A stretch of DNA of 64,000 nucleotides from Bacteroidota bacterium (GTDB lineage Bacteria > Bacteroidota > Bacteroidia > Chitinophagales > Chitinophagaceae): NCBI GenBank assembly GCA_023428755.1, contig JAEYWX010000012.1:1-64000 (forward strand), read 5' to 3'. The translations under genes were made by a program, and so were the position numbers. Positions 44,631 through 53,375 of this stretch are shown piece by piece (the first letter of the stretch is position 1; each line of letters opens with the position of its first letter). The notes under the pieces were generated by a model. The model saw nothing but the letters and a program-made list of their open reading frames with translations. It was not told the origin of the DNA and made no database searches.

Positions 44631-44680
44631 GGTGAGTCACCCGCCGTCCTGAGCTTGTCGAAGGATAAAGGTGGCTCACC
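44631..44680. repeat. Second copy of the REP-like palindrome, with a nested repeat
   Basis: GGTGAGTCACC (44631-44641) faces GGTGGCTCACC (44670-44680), the same arms as at 20890-20931. Its loop holds CCTGAGCTTGTCGAAGG (44648-44664), a separate dispersed word that recurs in inverted form at 53345-53360. Confidence 0.65.
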
Positions 44681-44722
44681 GGCTTATAGCAAGAATAATG
44701 CCCTTTCTACATTCTGAAACTC

Positions 44723-45808
44723 CTACAGGAAAGGAATCTTCACCACTTTTGCTTTTAGCAGTTTATCACGCACTTCAACGTAGATCTCTGCATCAAAATT
44801 TGCATGAGCTGTTGCCACATAACCAAGACCAATTGCTTTTTGCAGCGATGGTGATTGTGTACCGCTGGTTACCTTTCCGATTTCGTTTCCATTGGCATCT
44901 TTGATTTTGTAATCATGACGAGGAATGCCACGATCGATCATTTCAAAACCAACCAGCTTGCGCTGTACACCTTCTGCTTTTTGCTTTTCTAACATATCTT
45001 TTGCAGTAAACTCTTTGCTGAATTTAGTGATCCAGCCCAAGCCGCCCTCCAATGGAGAAGTGGTATCGTCAATATCATTGCCGTATAAACAAAAACCTTT
45101 TTCTAAACGGAGTGTATCCCGTGCACCAAGGCCAATTGGTTTTATTCCGGCCGCTTTGCCCGCTTCAAAAATGGCATCCCATATTTTATCAGCCGCTCCG
45201 TTACTATCTTCAAAATAAATTTCCACGCCACCAGCACCGGTATAGCCTGTTGCACTTACCAGTACGTTTTCCACACCCGCAAATACACCTTTTACAAATG
45301 TGTAGTATTTGAGGTTAAGGATATCCATCTCTGTAAGTGGCTGCAGAATTTTAGTAGCATTGGGGCCCTGTATGGCGAGCAAACAGGTTTTGTCGCTGAT
45401 GTTGTGCATTTCCACATTCGTTGTGTTATGCTGTTGGATCCAGTTCCAGTCTTTTTCAATATTGCTGGCGTTTACCACCAGCATGTACACTTTATTTTCT
45501 TCAATACAATACACCAGCAGATCATCCACAATTCCTCCCTGTGCATTAGGCAAGCAACTGTACTGTGCTTTTCCGTTGCTGAGTTTGGATGCGTCGTTAC
45601 TGGTAACTCGTTGAATCAGATCAAGCGCACCTTCTCCTTTTAATATAAACTCACCCATGTGGCTCACATCAAACACACCGGCATTGTTTCGTACCGCTGC
45701 ATGTTCATCATTAATACCGGTATAAGAAATGGGCATATTGTAACCGGCAAATTCAGCCATTTTCGCACCAAGAGCAATGTGTTTGTTTGTAAAGGGAGTT
45801 GATTTCAT
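44723..45808 (-). CDS. gcvT: Aminomethyltransferase (glycine cleavage T protein)
   Basis: The 361 residues show typical GcvT motifs: G-V-F-D-V-S-H-M-G-E near residue 43, G-A-G-G-V-E-I-Y-F near residue 195 and R-D-T-L-R-L-E-K-G near residue 229. The protein takes the methylene group from the H-protein-bound intermediate to tetrahydrofolate, releasing ammonia. gcvP and gcvH are not in the window, so the system is dispersed, as is common in Bacteroidota. It has its own -7 box 24 bp upstream. Confidence 0.93.
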   Translation of the reverse strand: MKSTPFTNKHIALGAKMAEFAGYNMPISYTGINDEHAAVRNNAGVFDVSHMGEFILKGEGALDLIQRVTSNDASKLSNGKAQYSCLPNAQGGIVDDLLVYCIEENKVYMLVVNASNIEKDWNWIQQHNTTNVEMHNISDKTCLLAIQGPNATKILQPLTEMDILNLKYYTFVKGVFAGVENVLVSATGYTGAGGVEIYFEDSNGAADKIWDAIFEAGKAAGIKPIGLGARDTLRLEKGFCLYGNDIDDTTSPLEGGLGWITKFSKEFTAKDMLEKQKAEGVQRKLVGFEMIDRGIPRHDYKIKDANGNEIGKVTSGTQSPSLQKAIGLGYVATAHANFDAEIYVEVRDKLLKAKVVKIPFL

Positions 45809-45831
45809 TATTCAATCGTTTGTGATGGGCA

Positions 45832-45839
45832 CAAAAGTA
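45832..45839 (-). promoter_or_regulatory. Candidate -7 box of gcvT
   Basis: TACTTTTG on the minus strand matches TAnnTTTG and lies 24 bp before the ATG. No convincing -33 TTTG is seen. Confidence 0.4.
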
Positions 45840-45915
45840 AAGGAAGCCGGAGAATGCACCGTGAGAAGTTTTTAAAAAATGCGTTATTTGAAAAAATGAT
45901 TACTCAAACTCACCG

Positions 45916-46434
45916 TCAATTCGATTCAATCCAATTGCTCCGTAGTAATATGTACACGGCCGTATCATCTTCACCAAAACGCTTTTCTTCAACAAACTGA
46001 AAACCCAGTCGTTCATAAAATCTTCTTGCTGCTGTGTTGGAAGCAAGCGGATCGATGAGGATGGCGGTTACCGCTTCATTGGCAAAGCAACGTTCGATTG
46101 CCAGTTGCATCATTCGGGTACCGTAGCCTTTATTCAGGTGTTGCGCTTCACCGATCCAGATATCAATGGCACGAAGATTTGGTTCAACATTGCCCCAATA
46201 ATGCGTTTCTTCCAAAGCCGGGTCGATGATCTGAACAAAACCAATGGGCATGCCGTTGAGTTCGGCCATTAATTGTTCACGCCACGAAACTTGTTTTGGT
46301 ATTTCGGTTGCCCATTCCCAATCATCGTTGGGATCGGAATCAATTACATGCTGCTGTTGATCCCAATATTCAAGTATGGGTAAATCATCTAAGGTTGCTT
46401 TTCGCAGCGTAAGAACTTGTTGCAACTGATCCAT
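45916..46434 (-). CDS. GNAT acetyltransferase, AAC(6')-like branch
   Basis: The 172 residues have I-D-I-W-I-G-E-A near residue 90, followed by the loop L-N-K-G-Y-G-T-R (about 99-106) and the D-P-x-x-x-N-x-x-A-x-R-x-Y-E-x-x-G-F segment (about 128-147). This pattern resembles the aminoglycoside 6'-N-acetyltransferase/siderophore acetyltransferase branch. Chromosomal members usually have unknown natural substrates, so resistance is not implied. The ATG start at 46434 is clear. Confidence 0.8.
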   Translation of the reverse strand: MDQLQQVLTLRKATLDDLPILEYWDQQQHVIDSDPNDDWEWATEIPKQVSWREQLMAELNGMPIGFVQIIDPALEETHYWGNVEPNLRAIDIWIGEAQHLNKGYGTRMMQLAIERCFANEAVTAILIDPLASNTAARRFYERLGFQFVEEKRFGEDDTAVYILLRSNWIESN

Positions 46435-46463
46435 TGCACAGCTATTGGTTTACTGCTTTAAAA

Positions 46464-46565
46464 TTAGCGAACATAACCCAGCAACCAAAGCAACCCATAA
46501 AGTATGGCGATGATCAGAAAACTGATCAACAGTACTTCTGTTATCTTTTTAATCCTTGAATTCAT
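46464..46565 (-). CDS. Single-span membrane peptide, 33 aa
   Basis: An ATG-to-TAA frame of 33 residues begins M-N-S-R-I-K-K-I-T-E. A strongly hydrophobic helix of about 20 residues (V-L-L-I-S-F-L-I-I-A onward) follows, and the peptide ends G-Y-V-R. The positive N-terminus and single helix are typical of small regulatory or structural membrane peptides. It fills most of the space between the acetyltransferase start and a palindrome. No family is known to me. Confidence 0.5.
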   Translation of the reverse strand: MNSRIKKITEVLLISFLIIAILYGLLWLLGYVR

Positions 46566-46580
46566 AGAAAGCTGTTTGAA

Positions 46581-46612
46581 TTGTGTGCAGCAGGTAAACC
46601 TGCTGCACACAA
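46581..46612. terminator. Perfect 14-bp stem-loop
   Basis: TTGTGTGCAGCAGG (46581-46594), a TAAA loop and the exact reverse complement (46599-46612). It lies after the NTF2-like gene; no T-run follows, so it may stabilise the mRNA rather than end it. Confidence 0.6.
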
Positions 46613-46643
46613 TGATGATAAGGTAATGATGAATGCTCGCAGG

Positions 46644-47114
46644 CTAGTGATCTACACTAATGATGCGTGTTACTTTCCAGCCTTGCTCTGTTTTTTTCCA
46701 GGTATGTATAAACTTGAAAACACCACAATCCATTTTTCCATTTTCCATATGACAAAAACGATGTTGTGCAATTTGCACGGCACCATAACCGGGTATGGGA
46801 TATACTTCCATGGTTTCTTTCAACAGCTCCCGTTTTAAATCGGGAACATCTTTCCTGATCCGTTCAAACGCTGCAACATTATCTGTATAAAAAGTAAGGC
46901 CGGTCTTGTCGTGATAAAACTCAAGCGAAGGATCCATGTAACTTTTGAATACGGCCAGATCTTTGTTGAATGCTGCAAACCAGGCGCTGTCTAATTTGTA
47001 AATGGTTTCAAACAATTCCTTGTCGTGCTGTTTTTGATTTACATCCTGTGCATGTGCTGTTCCAAATAATACAACAGCCATTATAAAGAGCGTGATAAAA
47101 CGTAGCAATCGCAT
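46644..47114 (-). CDS. Exported NTF2-like (DUF4440-type) protein
   Basis: The 156 residues have a signal peptide ending T-A-H-A-Q and a single NTF2/SnoaL-like cone fold: a helix with L-D-S-A-W-F-A-A-F-N (about 43-52), F-Y-H-D near residue 68, and a terminal W-x-x-T-x-x-G-W-K-V-T-R strand. Many exported members have no assigned activity. It is monocistronic. Confidence 0.78.
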   Translation of the reverse strand: MRLLRFITLFIMAVVLFGTAHAQDVNQKQHDKELFETIYKLDSAWFAAFNKDLAVFKSYMDPSLEFYHDKTGLTFYTDNVAAFERIRKDVPDLKRELLKETMEVYPIPGYGAVQIAQHRFCHMENGKMDCGVFKFIHTWKKTEQGWKVTRIISVDH

Positions 47115-47170
47115 AAATAAGGTTTAATGGTTGATGATTGAATTTCTTATTCGCCTCGCAGGAAAGAGAG

Positions 47171-47207
47171 AAAAAAGCCCCTCCGTTTTTTGCAAAACTT
47201 CGGGGCC
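47171..47207 (-). terminator. Terminator of the PspC-domain gene
   Basis: On the minus strand GCCCCG and CGGAGGGGC pair around an A/T-rich centre, followed by six T. Confidence 0.65.
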
Positions 47208-47233
47208 GTTGGCTGTTCCAACTTTAACCGAGG

Positions 47234-49462
47234 TTATAATGCGTTAATGGTCATTGGTTGAATGATAACAGCATCCGTAGCAGGTGTTGTAATTCGTTCA
47301 ACGATTTGCTTTGTTGCGGCTGCGGGTGTTTTCGGTGTGTCAGGATTGTAACGGTAGCGAAGGCTGTCGTTTTCTTTTTGCCTGTTCTTTAATTCGTTTT
47401 CACGTTCGTTCAATTCTCTTTTCTGCCGCTCAATTCTTTCCAGTTCAGTTTCAATCTTTCCTTCTTCTCTTTCAATTTTCTTCAGCTTATCTTTTCCGTC
47501 AACACGCTCCAGTCCTTCTTCTGTCATTACATATTCTACATCTGTATCATCCCATCCACGATTGCTCCAGCGATGATCGTCTTCCCACTCCCAATCGCCA
47601 CCACGTCCGTTGAATGTAATGTTGTGCCATTCCAAACGATTCACACTTCTGTCGATATAAATGTGTTTTCCAACCGGTACTTCAATAGTTACAACCACAC
47701 GCTGGTTACGGAATTTTGATTGTTCACTAACAGTAAATCCTTTGTTTAAAGAAAGTACGCTGTCTTTAAAATTCAATGCATACTTGATCGATTGTGCACT
47801 GTTGTACGCTTTGTCTCTCGTTGGACCTGAGCTGCGTTTATCGTACTTCACATGAAACAGACTGTCGGTGCTTTTTACAATACGTAAACGAATGCTGTTA
47901 ATATACAAGCTATCGCCATCCATACTAAACACATCATCGATCCCAAATGCACGGCCATACACTTTTACTTTTTCAGAAGGCACTTTCACGATCATTTTAC
48001 CATTTACGGGTTGTGCTATTTCAACTACCTGTTGTTCCTGTGCAGATACACGGAAGTTGTTAACGAATGATGTGATGAGAATGATAAAGCAAACCAAGCC
48101 CACGAACCATAAGAAGCCGAATGTATAACCGAGATACGGGTTGCGGCTTTTGGTACCAATGATCTTGCGGATCACCCAGGTTAACAATGCAATTACCGGA
48201 ACCAGCATGAACAATAACAAGGTTCCCCAGGCTGCTACATGTTGCCATGTGCCTTCTAAGAAAAATCCTTTAAAAGGGAAGGCTGCTACACCTGCAAATG
48301 TTACACCGATCAGCGCCATTAATAAAGAGAAGGCTATTACACCGGCAACAAACAGAAAGAATGCTTTGAACAAAACGCCGATTGCATGACCGATACCACT
48401 GGTTGTGCTGCGTGCAATCGGTGCAGCTTCCACTGCAAATGCTTTGCTTTTGGTTCCCATTTCGGAACTGATGCGTTGCGCACCTTCGGTAATAGTTGCA
48501 CTAACACGTTGTGCGCCTTCTTTAATGTCTTCACTCATTTGTGAAGCTCTTTCTTTAATTGTACCACCGGTACCAAGTTCTTCCTGTACAGCATTCTTAA
48601 TACTGTTTACGTCGATCTTTTCACCACGCATCTGCAGTTTTTCTGTTGCACTGCTGGCCAATGGTAATACAATCCAGAGAATCACATAAATCACAAACAG
48701 TGTTCCGCCAAAACCACCGAAGATGAAGTCGGGTTCAAAATCAAAATCGAACATCGCATTGCGGAAGATCGAAGAAATGATTCCAAGAATGAGTGGTAAT
48801 GTAAACACTACACGTGGAATCCAAACAGGTATATTAAAATAACTTGCTAAACCACTTGCCACACCACCGATGACTTTGTCATCGGGGTTGCGGAACAAAC
48901 GCTTGCGGATATTTGTTTTGAGATCTTTGATCGGTAACACGATCCACAATACAATGTAGATGAGTACACCTGTACCAAAACCACCAAAAGTGATAAGGGC
49001 AAACAGAATACGAACTACAGTAGGATCGATCTTTAAGTAATGTGCCAAACCACTACATACACCACCCAACACTTTATCGTTGGCATTACGTCCCAGGCTT
49101 CCACGTGGTTCTTCGGCTGTTGCATAAGCAGATGATGTAGACGATGTTGAAGAGGAAGCAGAACTGCTGTTACCAGCTGAAGCTCCGGTTTCATTATCCA
49201 TTTGCTCAAAATCTTCCACACTACCCATGCTGCTGCAAATAGCTGTTACCTTTTCTTCTGTAATACAGGTTGCTCCTTTTTTCAGGTCTTCATCAAACAA
49301 CTCAGCAATACGATCTTCAATATCATTGATGATCTCATCACGTCCTTCTTCATTGGCAAAATAGCGGCGCAGACTTTCGGTGTATTTCTGCAATTGTTCA
49401 AAAGCCGCTTCCTCAATGGGTATTACCCGGCCCTTGAAGTTTATATTGATTACCTTTTTCAT
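47234..49462 (-). CDS. PspC-domain envelope-stress membrane protein
   Basis: The 742 residues start with an acidic cytosolic domain (1-95) and a Ser-rich linker. Two PspC domains follow, at about 120-180 (K-V-L-G-G-V-C-S-G-L-A) and 187-270 (K-V-I-G-G-V-A-S-G-L-A), each ending in W-I-V-L-P. Further membrane helices lie at about 360-475, then an extracytoplasmic beta-rich domain and a C-terminal coiled coil (about 650-705, E-R-I-E-R-Q-K-R-E-L). PspC modules sense membrane damage in the phage-shock response. It is the second gene of a unit with a PadR repressor 19 bp upstream. Confidence 0.88.
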   Translation of the reverse strand: MKKVININFKGRVIPIEEAAFEQLQKYTESLRRYFANEEGRDEIINDIEDRIAELFDEDLKKGATCITEEKVTAICSSMGSVEDFEQMDNETGASAGNSSSASSSTSSTSSAYATAEEPRGSLGRNANDKVLGGVCSGLAHYLKIDPTVVRILFALITFGGFGTGVLIYIVLWIVLPIKDLKTNIRKRLFRNPDDKVIGGVASGLASYFNIPVWIPRVVFTLPLILGIISSIFRNAMFDFDFEPDFIFGGFGGTLFVIYVILWIVLPLASSATEKLQMRGEKIDVNSIKNAVQEELGTGGTIKERASQMSEDIKEGAQRVSATITEGAQRISSEMGTKSKAFAVEAAPIARSTTSGIGHAIGVLFKAFFLFVAGVIAFSLLMALIGVTFAGVAAFPFKGFFLEGTWQHVAAWGTLLLFMLVPVIALLTWVIRKIIGTKSRNPYLGYTFGFLWFVGLVCFIILITSFVNNFRVSAQEQQVVEIAQPVNGKMIVKVPSEKVKVYGRAFGIDDVFSMDGDSLYINSIRLRIVKSTDSLFHVKYDKRSSGPTRDKAYNSAQSIKYALNFKDSVLSLNKGFTVSEQSKFRNQRVVVTIEVPVGKHIYIDRSVNRLEWHNITFNGRGGDWEWEDDHRWSNRGWDDTDVEYVMTEEGLERVDGKDKLKKIEREEGKIETELERIERQKRELNERENELKNRQKENDSLRYRYNPDTPKTPAAATKQIVERITTPATDAVIIQPMTINAL

Positions 49463-49481
49463 AATAATAACAGTTTAATGG

Positions 49482-49880
49482 TTAAAGTGGACTTTCAGAT
49501 GAAGGTGGATGCACTTCTATACTTTCGCCGGCAACGGTCGCATTTACTCTTCCGTTTTTCTTGGTTACGGCTTCAACTGAGCTGGCCATTTCGTTCCAGG
49601 TTTGTTCCAGCTCTTTGTAAAAGGCGGCTCCCTTTTCTGTTAGTGCAAAATATTTTCGGGGTGGACCGCTGCTGCTTTCAACCCAGCGGTAGGTAAGCAA
49701 ATCGGCGTTCTTCAATCGGGTAAGTAGTGGATACAGGGTTCCTTCGAGGATGTTAAGGTTTGCCTTTTTCATTTCCTCTATAATATCACTGGGGTACACT
49801 TCGCCCCGTTGGATAACGGAGAGAATGCAAAACTCCAGGACTCCCTTGCGCATCTGGCTTTGTGTGTTCTCGATATTCAT
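49482..49880 (-). CDS. PadR family transcriptional regulator
   Basis: The 132 residues have a PadR winged helix: L-E-F-C-I-L-S-V-I near residue 17, then E-G-T-L-Y-P-L-L-T-R-L (about 47-57) and G-P-P-R-K-Y-F-A-L-T-E-K-G (about 72-84). PadR proteins repress their own operon until a stress or ligand releases them. Pairing with PspC-domain genes is a recurrent Bacteroidota layout. A palindrome overlapping its likely -7 region (49999-50021) is the best operator candidate. Confidence 0.88.
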   Translation of the reverse strand: MNIENTQSQMRKGVLEFCILSVIQRGEVYPSDIIEEMKKANLNILEGTLYPLLTRLKNADLLTYRWVESSSGPPRKYFALTEKGAAFYKELEQTWNEMASSVEAVTKKNGRVNATVAGESIEVHPPSSESPL

Positions 49881-49998
49881 AACCTGAGGAGTTTGTTTGT
49901 TTGGGGATTGGTTGCGAAGTTGCGGGAGAGCTCTTCCTGTTGCTTCGGCCTTCCAATCACCTTAATTACATTGACAAAACAAAGCTAAGTGAAAATTC

Positions 49999-50021
49999 AG
50001 TACTATGCAACACAAAGTACC
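49999..50021 (-). promoter_or_regulatory. Candidate PadR operator over the promoter
   Basis: AGTACTATG (49999-50007) and CAAAGTACC (50013-50021) form an imperfect inverted repeat (7 of 9). The right half read on the minus strand contains TACTTTGT, a -7-like box. It lies about 120 bp before the padR start in the 324-bp gap 49881-50204, which holds no gene. Confidence 0.45.
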
Positions 50022-50204
50022 ATCTTTTTTTTAGTAGCTGGCAGAAAACGATAGTGTAAAAACAGTAACCCGTTGTTTTTCAATGATTTTGTACGAAAAA
50101 TTAATTTTCAGAATTCTGAAAATATTTTTCGGCGGAAGCAGAATTTGTGGAAATGATGGTGAAAATCGGTCAAAATACCGACTGGAACGGAGCATTTTGG
50201 AGAA

Positions 50205-51029
50205 TCATTTCTCCAGTTTGCCGAACGGTTTTTTCATCAACGTCAGTACATCCTCGTCTTTTTCTTCGGGATAATAGCGGTCGAGGCCGTAACGTACCTG
50301 TTTAATATCAAGACTGGAGAAAGTACCCAGCAGCCGGTCCCAAATGGAGAACACGGCTCCGTAATTACTATCGGTGTATGGTTGTTTCCAGTGGTGGTGC
50401 ACTTTGTGCATATTGGGCGAAATGAGAAACCAGCTCAATGCTTTGTCCAGTTTTACCGGCAGACTGATGTTGGCATGTGTAAAGGCCGTGGCAAGCACCA
50501 CCAGTGTTTGGTAGATCATTACACTGTACATGGGTGCGCCTGAAACAAAGATGAGCAGCAAAAAGAAAATACCCCGCAGCAAACTATCGCCGGGATGGTG
50601 GCGAAGACCGGTTGTAACATCTACATTGGTATCGCTGTGATGGATGAGATGAAATCGCCACAGCACCGGAACTTTGTGCATTACCAGATGTACCAGCCAG
50701 CTGCTGAAGTCGAGCGCAAATACGCCGATGAAAATACTGGCAAGGATATTGGCATTTGTCCAATACACAATACCAAACCCTGCTGCCGCACACCAATCGG
50801 ATAGTTTAATAATGAGTACCGCCAGAAATGTGTGAATAATGAGATGTACCACCGTAAAAACAAAGTTGACACCTGCATGGCGCAGTTTTGTTTTTTTGTA
50901 TTTGAGCGGAAACAACGGAATGGCACCTTCAATAATCCAGAACAGTAACAGACCGCCTACTAAAATAGCCATCCGTTCCAACGGACGTTGTTCAAGTGTT
51001 TGAAAGTGTTCCAGGATTTGATTCCACAT
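50205..51029 (-). CDS. Sterol desaturase / fatty acid hydroxylase family protein
   Basis: The 274-residue membrane protein has the di-iron histidine clusters H-L-V-M-H (near residue 112), H-L-I-H-H (near 127) and H-K-V-H-H-H (near 208). Such enzymes use O2 to hydroxylate or desaturate lipids, sterols or carotenoids. Bacteroidota lack sterols in general, so a fatty-acid, ceramide-like or carotenoid substrate is more likely. It is monocistronic; a TAACTTTTA stretch near 51045 could be part of its promoter. Confidence 0.87.
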   Translation of the reverse strand: MWNQILEHFQTLEQRPLERMAILVGGLLLFWIIEGAIPLFPLKYKKTKLRHAGVNFVFTVVHLIIHTFLAVLIIKLSDWCAAAGFGIVYWTNANILASIFIGVFALDFSSWLVHLVMHKVPVLWRFHLIHHSDTNVDVTTGLRHHPGDSLLRGIFFLLLIFVSGAPMYSVMIYQTLVVLATAFTHANISLPVKLDKALSWFLISPNMHKVHHHWKQPYTDSNYGAVFSIWDRLLGTFSSLDIKQVRYGLDRYYPEEKDEDVLTLMKKPFGKLEK

Positions 51030-51111
51030 GGCAGATCGATTTCGGGTAAAAGTTACGAAGGCTTTGATGGATGAAGAAAAAATGTTTAACCGGTCTTACA
51101 GGTTACTTTCG

Positions 51112-51546
51112 TTAATCAGTTCCTCCGACGGGTACGTCTGATGATGGTTCTTTTACTTCTTCAAATTCTTTTCCGCAATCGAAACAGCGATAGATTTTTT
51201 TTGCACCAATGGCCAGGTCGCCCAACAGAAAGGTAAAGATGGCGCTGAAAATATTGGATGATTTGCGGTTGCTTACAATATATTCTACGTTGAGCGAATT
51301 GCAGTACGGACAGGCTTTGTTGGCCTTGGCTTTATTGATGATGCTGCGCAACAGATCGGCCGCCCGTTCCTGTTGTGTTTCATGCACCATCAGTTTGATG
51401 CCGCCAATGGCATTGGTTAAAATAGGATCGATGGTAACGGTATGTTCATCTTTGAGCCAGCAGTTGATGCCTTCTTCCTGCAACTGCATCAGGTGCAGAT
51501 TGGCATCAATGTAATTGTCGTATGTGTTGAGGAGGGTGTAGCTCAT
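51112..51546 (-). CDS. DUF2007-type signal-transducing protein with zinc ribbon
   Basis: The 144 residues have an N-terminal DUF2007 domain (about 1-72; I-N-C-W-L-K-D, V-T-I-D-P, G-G-I-K-L-M-V) followed by a zinc ribbon with paired Cys (C-P-Y-C near residue 79 and C-F-D-C near residue 121). DUF2007 resembles the PII-like ferredoxin fold and is called a putative signal-transducing domain. Its ATG overlaps the TGA of the TPR gene (ATGA), which implies translational coupling. Confidence 0.78.
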   Translation of the reverse strand: MSYTLLNTYDNYIDANLHLMQLQEEGINCWLKDEHTVTIDPILTNAIGGIKLMVHETQQERAADLLRSIINKAKANKACPYCNSLNVEYIVSNRKSSNIFSAIFTFLLGDLAIGAKKIYRCFDCGKEFEEVKEPSSDVPVGGTD

Positions 51547-52424
51547 TGATTATTTATAGAAATAACAACATCGTTTATATCATTCCCGTATTCTTCAATA
51601 TAGCCAAGATCGAGAGCATTTTGAAGATCTTTTCTTGCTTCTGCTGTTTTGCCAATAGCATTATGTAAAATAGCCCTGTTTTTATAAGCATACGAGTTGG
51701 ATGCGTCCAACTCAAGTGATTTATTAATGTACTTAAAGCCAGAATGAATATCCCCATCAAGAAAAAAAACATACCCCAAATTGTTATACGGATAAGCATA
51801 CCCGGGGCTAAGCTCGATGGCCATCAATAAATTGTTCTTTGCCTTTCGTAACTCACCTATTTTAGTGTACGCATAACCTATATCATTATAATACGATCCA
51901 TTTGAATTATCTATCTCTAGCAATTTTTTTAAATCAACTACAGCCTCTTCATACTTTTTTAATGACATATAGGAGCTACTTCTATACTCTAATGCCCACT
52001 TATCGGCAGGATATTCTTTTAAAATAATCTCGCAATTATGAATACATTGCTCATATTTTTTCTCAATCAATTCTAGGAAAGCTAAAGATGTCAGACAGAA
52101 TAAATTTTCGGGCTCCAGCAAAAGAGCTTTTTCAATGTTTTTTTTAGCTTCACTATAGTTTTGCTGATATATTTCAATTTCGGCCAAATGATAAAATGAG
52201 AGATAGTAGCTTGGGTCAACATTAATTGCTTCACTTAAGGTTTTTTTTGCTTCATCAATTTTAAGCAACTGAAACTGTACAACAGCCTTTGAATCGTACA
52301 GCTCTGCATCTGTTGGATCTTCGTTTATTGCTAAAGAAAAATATTTAATTGCCTCATCGTACTTTGCTTTTTCAAAAAAACCGTTCCCTATTTCTTTTAA
52401 TTCTTTTGCAGTTTTGTTTTTCAT
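51543..52424 (-). CDS. Tetratricopeptide repeat protein
   Basis: The 293 residues consist of about eight TPR units, recognisable by the recurring G-x-x-x-x-A-x-x-x-x-x-x-A-L and D-P/P-x-x-x pattern. There is no signal peptide, so it is a cytosolic scaffold. It is more AT-rich than its neighbours by eye. It is coupled by a 4-bp overlap to the DUF2007 gene, so the two products may interact. Confidence 0.85.
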   Translation of the reverse strand: MKNKTAKELKEIGNGFFEKAKYDEAIKYFSLAINEDPTDAELYDSKAVVQFQLLKIDEAKKTLSEAINVDPSYYLSFYHLAEIEIYQQNYSEAKKNIEKALLLEPENLFCLTSLAFLELIEKKYEQCIHNCEIILKEYPADKWALEYRSSSYMSLKKYEEAVVDLKKLLEIDNSNGSYYNDIGYAYTKIGELRKAKNNLLMAIELSPGYAYPYNNLGYVFFLDGDIHSGFKYINKSLELDASNSYAYKNRAILHNAIGKTAEARKDLQNALDLGYIEEYGNDINDVVISINNQ

Positions 52425-52461
52425 GAGAGTAATTTCGTAAAAAGAAAAGAAATAATTAAAA

Positions 52462-52486
52462 AAATCCCGCCTTTACAGCGGGATCT
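52462..52486 (-). terminator. Terminator of the 52505-53200 gene
   Basis: ATCCCGC (52464-52470) and GCGGGAT (52478-52484) around CTTTACA; a T-run follows on the minus strand. A near-identical copy is at 53279-53303. Confidence 0.8.
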
Positions 52487-52504
52487 AATAACTCTAAAGT
52501 ATCG

Positions 52505-53200
52505 TCAGTTCTTTCCAAATACGATTTCGGCTCCTAGTTGAAAACTTCGTGGTAATGGTGTTTTGTAAGGAGGCGCACTAGCTTCCGGTGCATTTCGGTA
52601 AGCCGAAATTAAACCCATATGTCCACCTGCTAATAAACGGATGATGCCCATATTTTTCACTGTAAAGTTTAAACTGATATTGCCTATCAGCCCCGCATAA
52701 CCCAATGGCTTTTCATACTTATTGCCAAATTCATAGTCAGCAGTACCACTTTTTTTGATTGTGCCTTTGTATTGTAACGGCACAGCCAGATAACCTCCAA
52801 CATTTATACCCAAGGGCAGTACTCCAAAGAAACGTCCATATGCACCTACTGTTACAGGCAACTCAACAGTTGATATTTTAAGTTGAGTACCTGTATACAG
52901 CCCGTCTTTAATGTTGATGTTATTTGAACGGAGTGCTATTCCGATTGTTTTATAAGAATGAAACGCAAGAATGTTTTTCCCGATATATGTTTGCCTGCTC
53001 AACTGCAGATAAAATCCCTGCCGGCCCATTTCTACGTCACCAAAATCTTCACCACTGAATGTTCCATTTTGTACAGGAAGTGCCAGTTGAACACCAATCC
53101 CTTTTCCAAAATCATCTTGTGCATGTAAACAATTGATGGTAGTTATGAATAAAATAATTAGGGCAAAAAATCTGTGTTTGATTTGCGTTTGTTGCTGCAT
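52505..53200 (-). CDS. Exported, probably outer-membrane barrel protein
   Basis: The 231 residues have a signal peptide ending L-H-A-Q and Gly/Tyr-rich alternating strands through the length, closing with S-F-Q-L-G-A-E-I-V-F-G-K-N, consistent with a porin-like or OmpA-type barrel. No family name can be assigned. It is monocistronic with a good terminator. Confidence 0.65.
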   Translation of the reverse strand: MQQQTQIKHRFFALIILFITTINCLHAQDDFGKGIGVQLALPVQNGTFSGEDFGDVEMGRQGFYLQLSRQTYIGKNILAFHSYKTIGIALRSNNINIKDGLYTGTQLKISTVELPVTVGAYGRFFGVLPLGINVGGYLAVPLQYKGTIKKSGTADYEFGNKYEKPLGYAGLIGNISLNFTVKNMGIIRLLAGGHMGLISAYRNAPEASAPPYKTPLPRSFQLGAEIVFGKN

Positions 53201-53278
53201 ACAATGTGTTGGGTTTTAGTCACTAAATAAAGATTGATTTACCAAACATTTGTACCCGCCACAGGGTATATTGAATAA

Positions 53279-53303
53279 AAAATCCCGCCTTTACAGCGGG
53301 ACC
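53279..53303 (-). terminator. Terminator beyond dnaN
   Basis: The same 20-bp hairpin core ATCCCGCCTTTACAGCGGGA as at 52464, with a T-run on the minus strand. It lies about 75 bp past the dnaN stop codon. Confidence 0.7.
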
Positions 53304-53344
53304 TTTCCTGTTCGTTTTGGTTTCTATATTCGTTTACTTGTATC

Positions 53345-53360
53345 TCGACTACGCTCAGGG
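53345..53360. repeat. Dispersed TCGACTACGCTCAGG unit
   Basis: This is the reverse complement of CCTGAGCGTAGTCGA, closely related to the word at 44648-44664. It lies between dnaN and its terminator. I know the word as a widespread intergenic repeat. Confidence 0.55.
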
Positions 53361-53375
53361 TGTAGAGCTTTCCTA

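Noticed and set aside
45916..46434. Aminoglycoside resistance gene
   Set aside because: The AAC(6')-like branch also includes many chromosomal acetyltransferases with other substrates; sequence alone does not support a resistance call.
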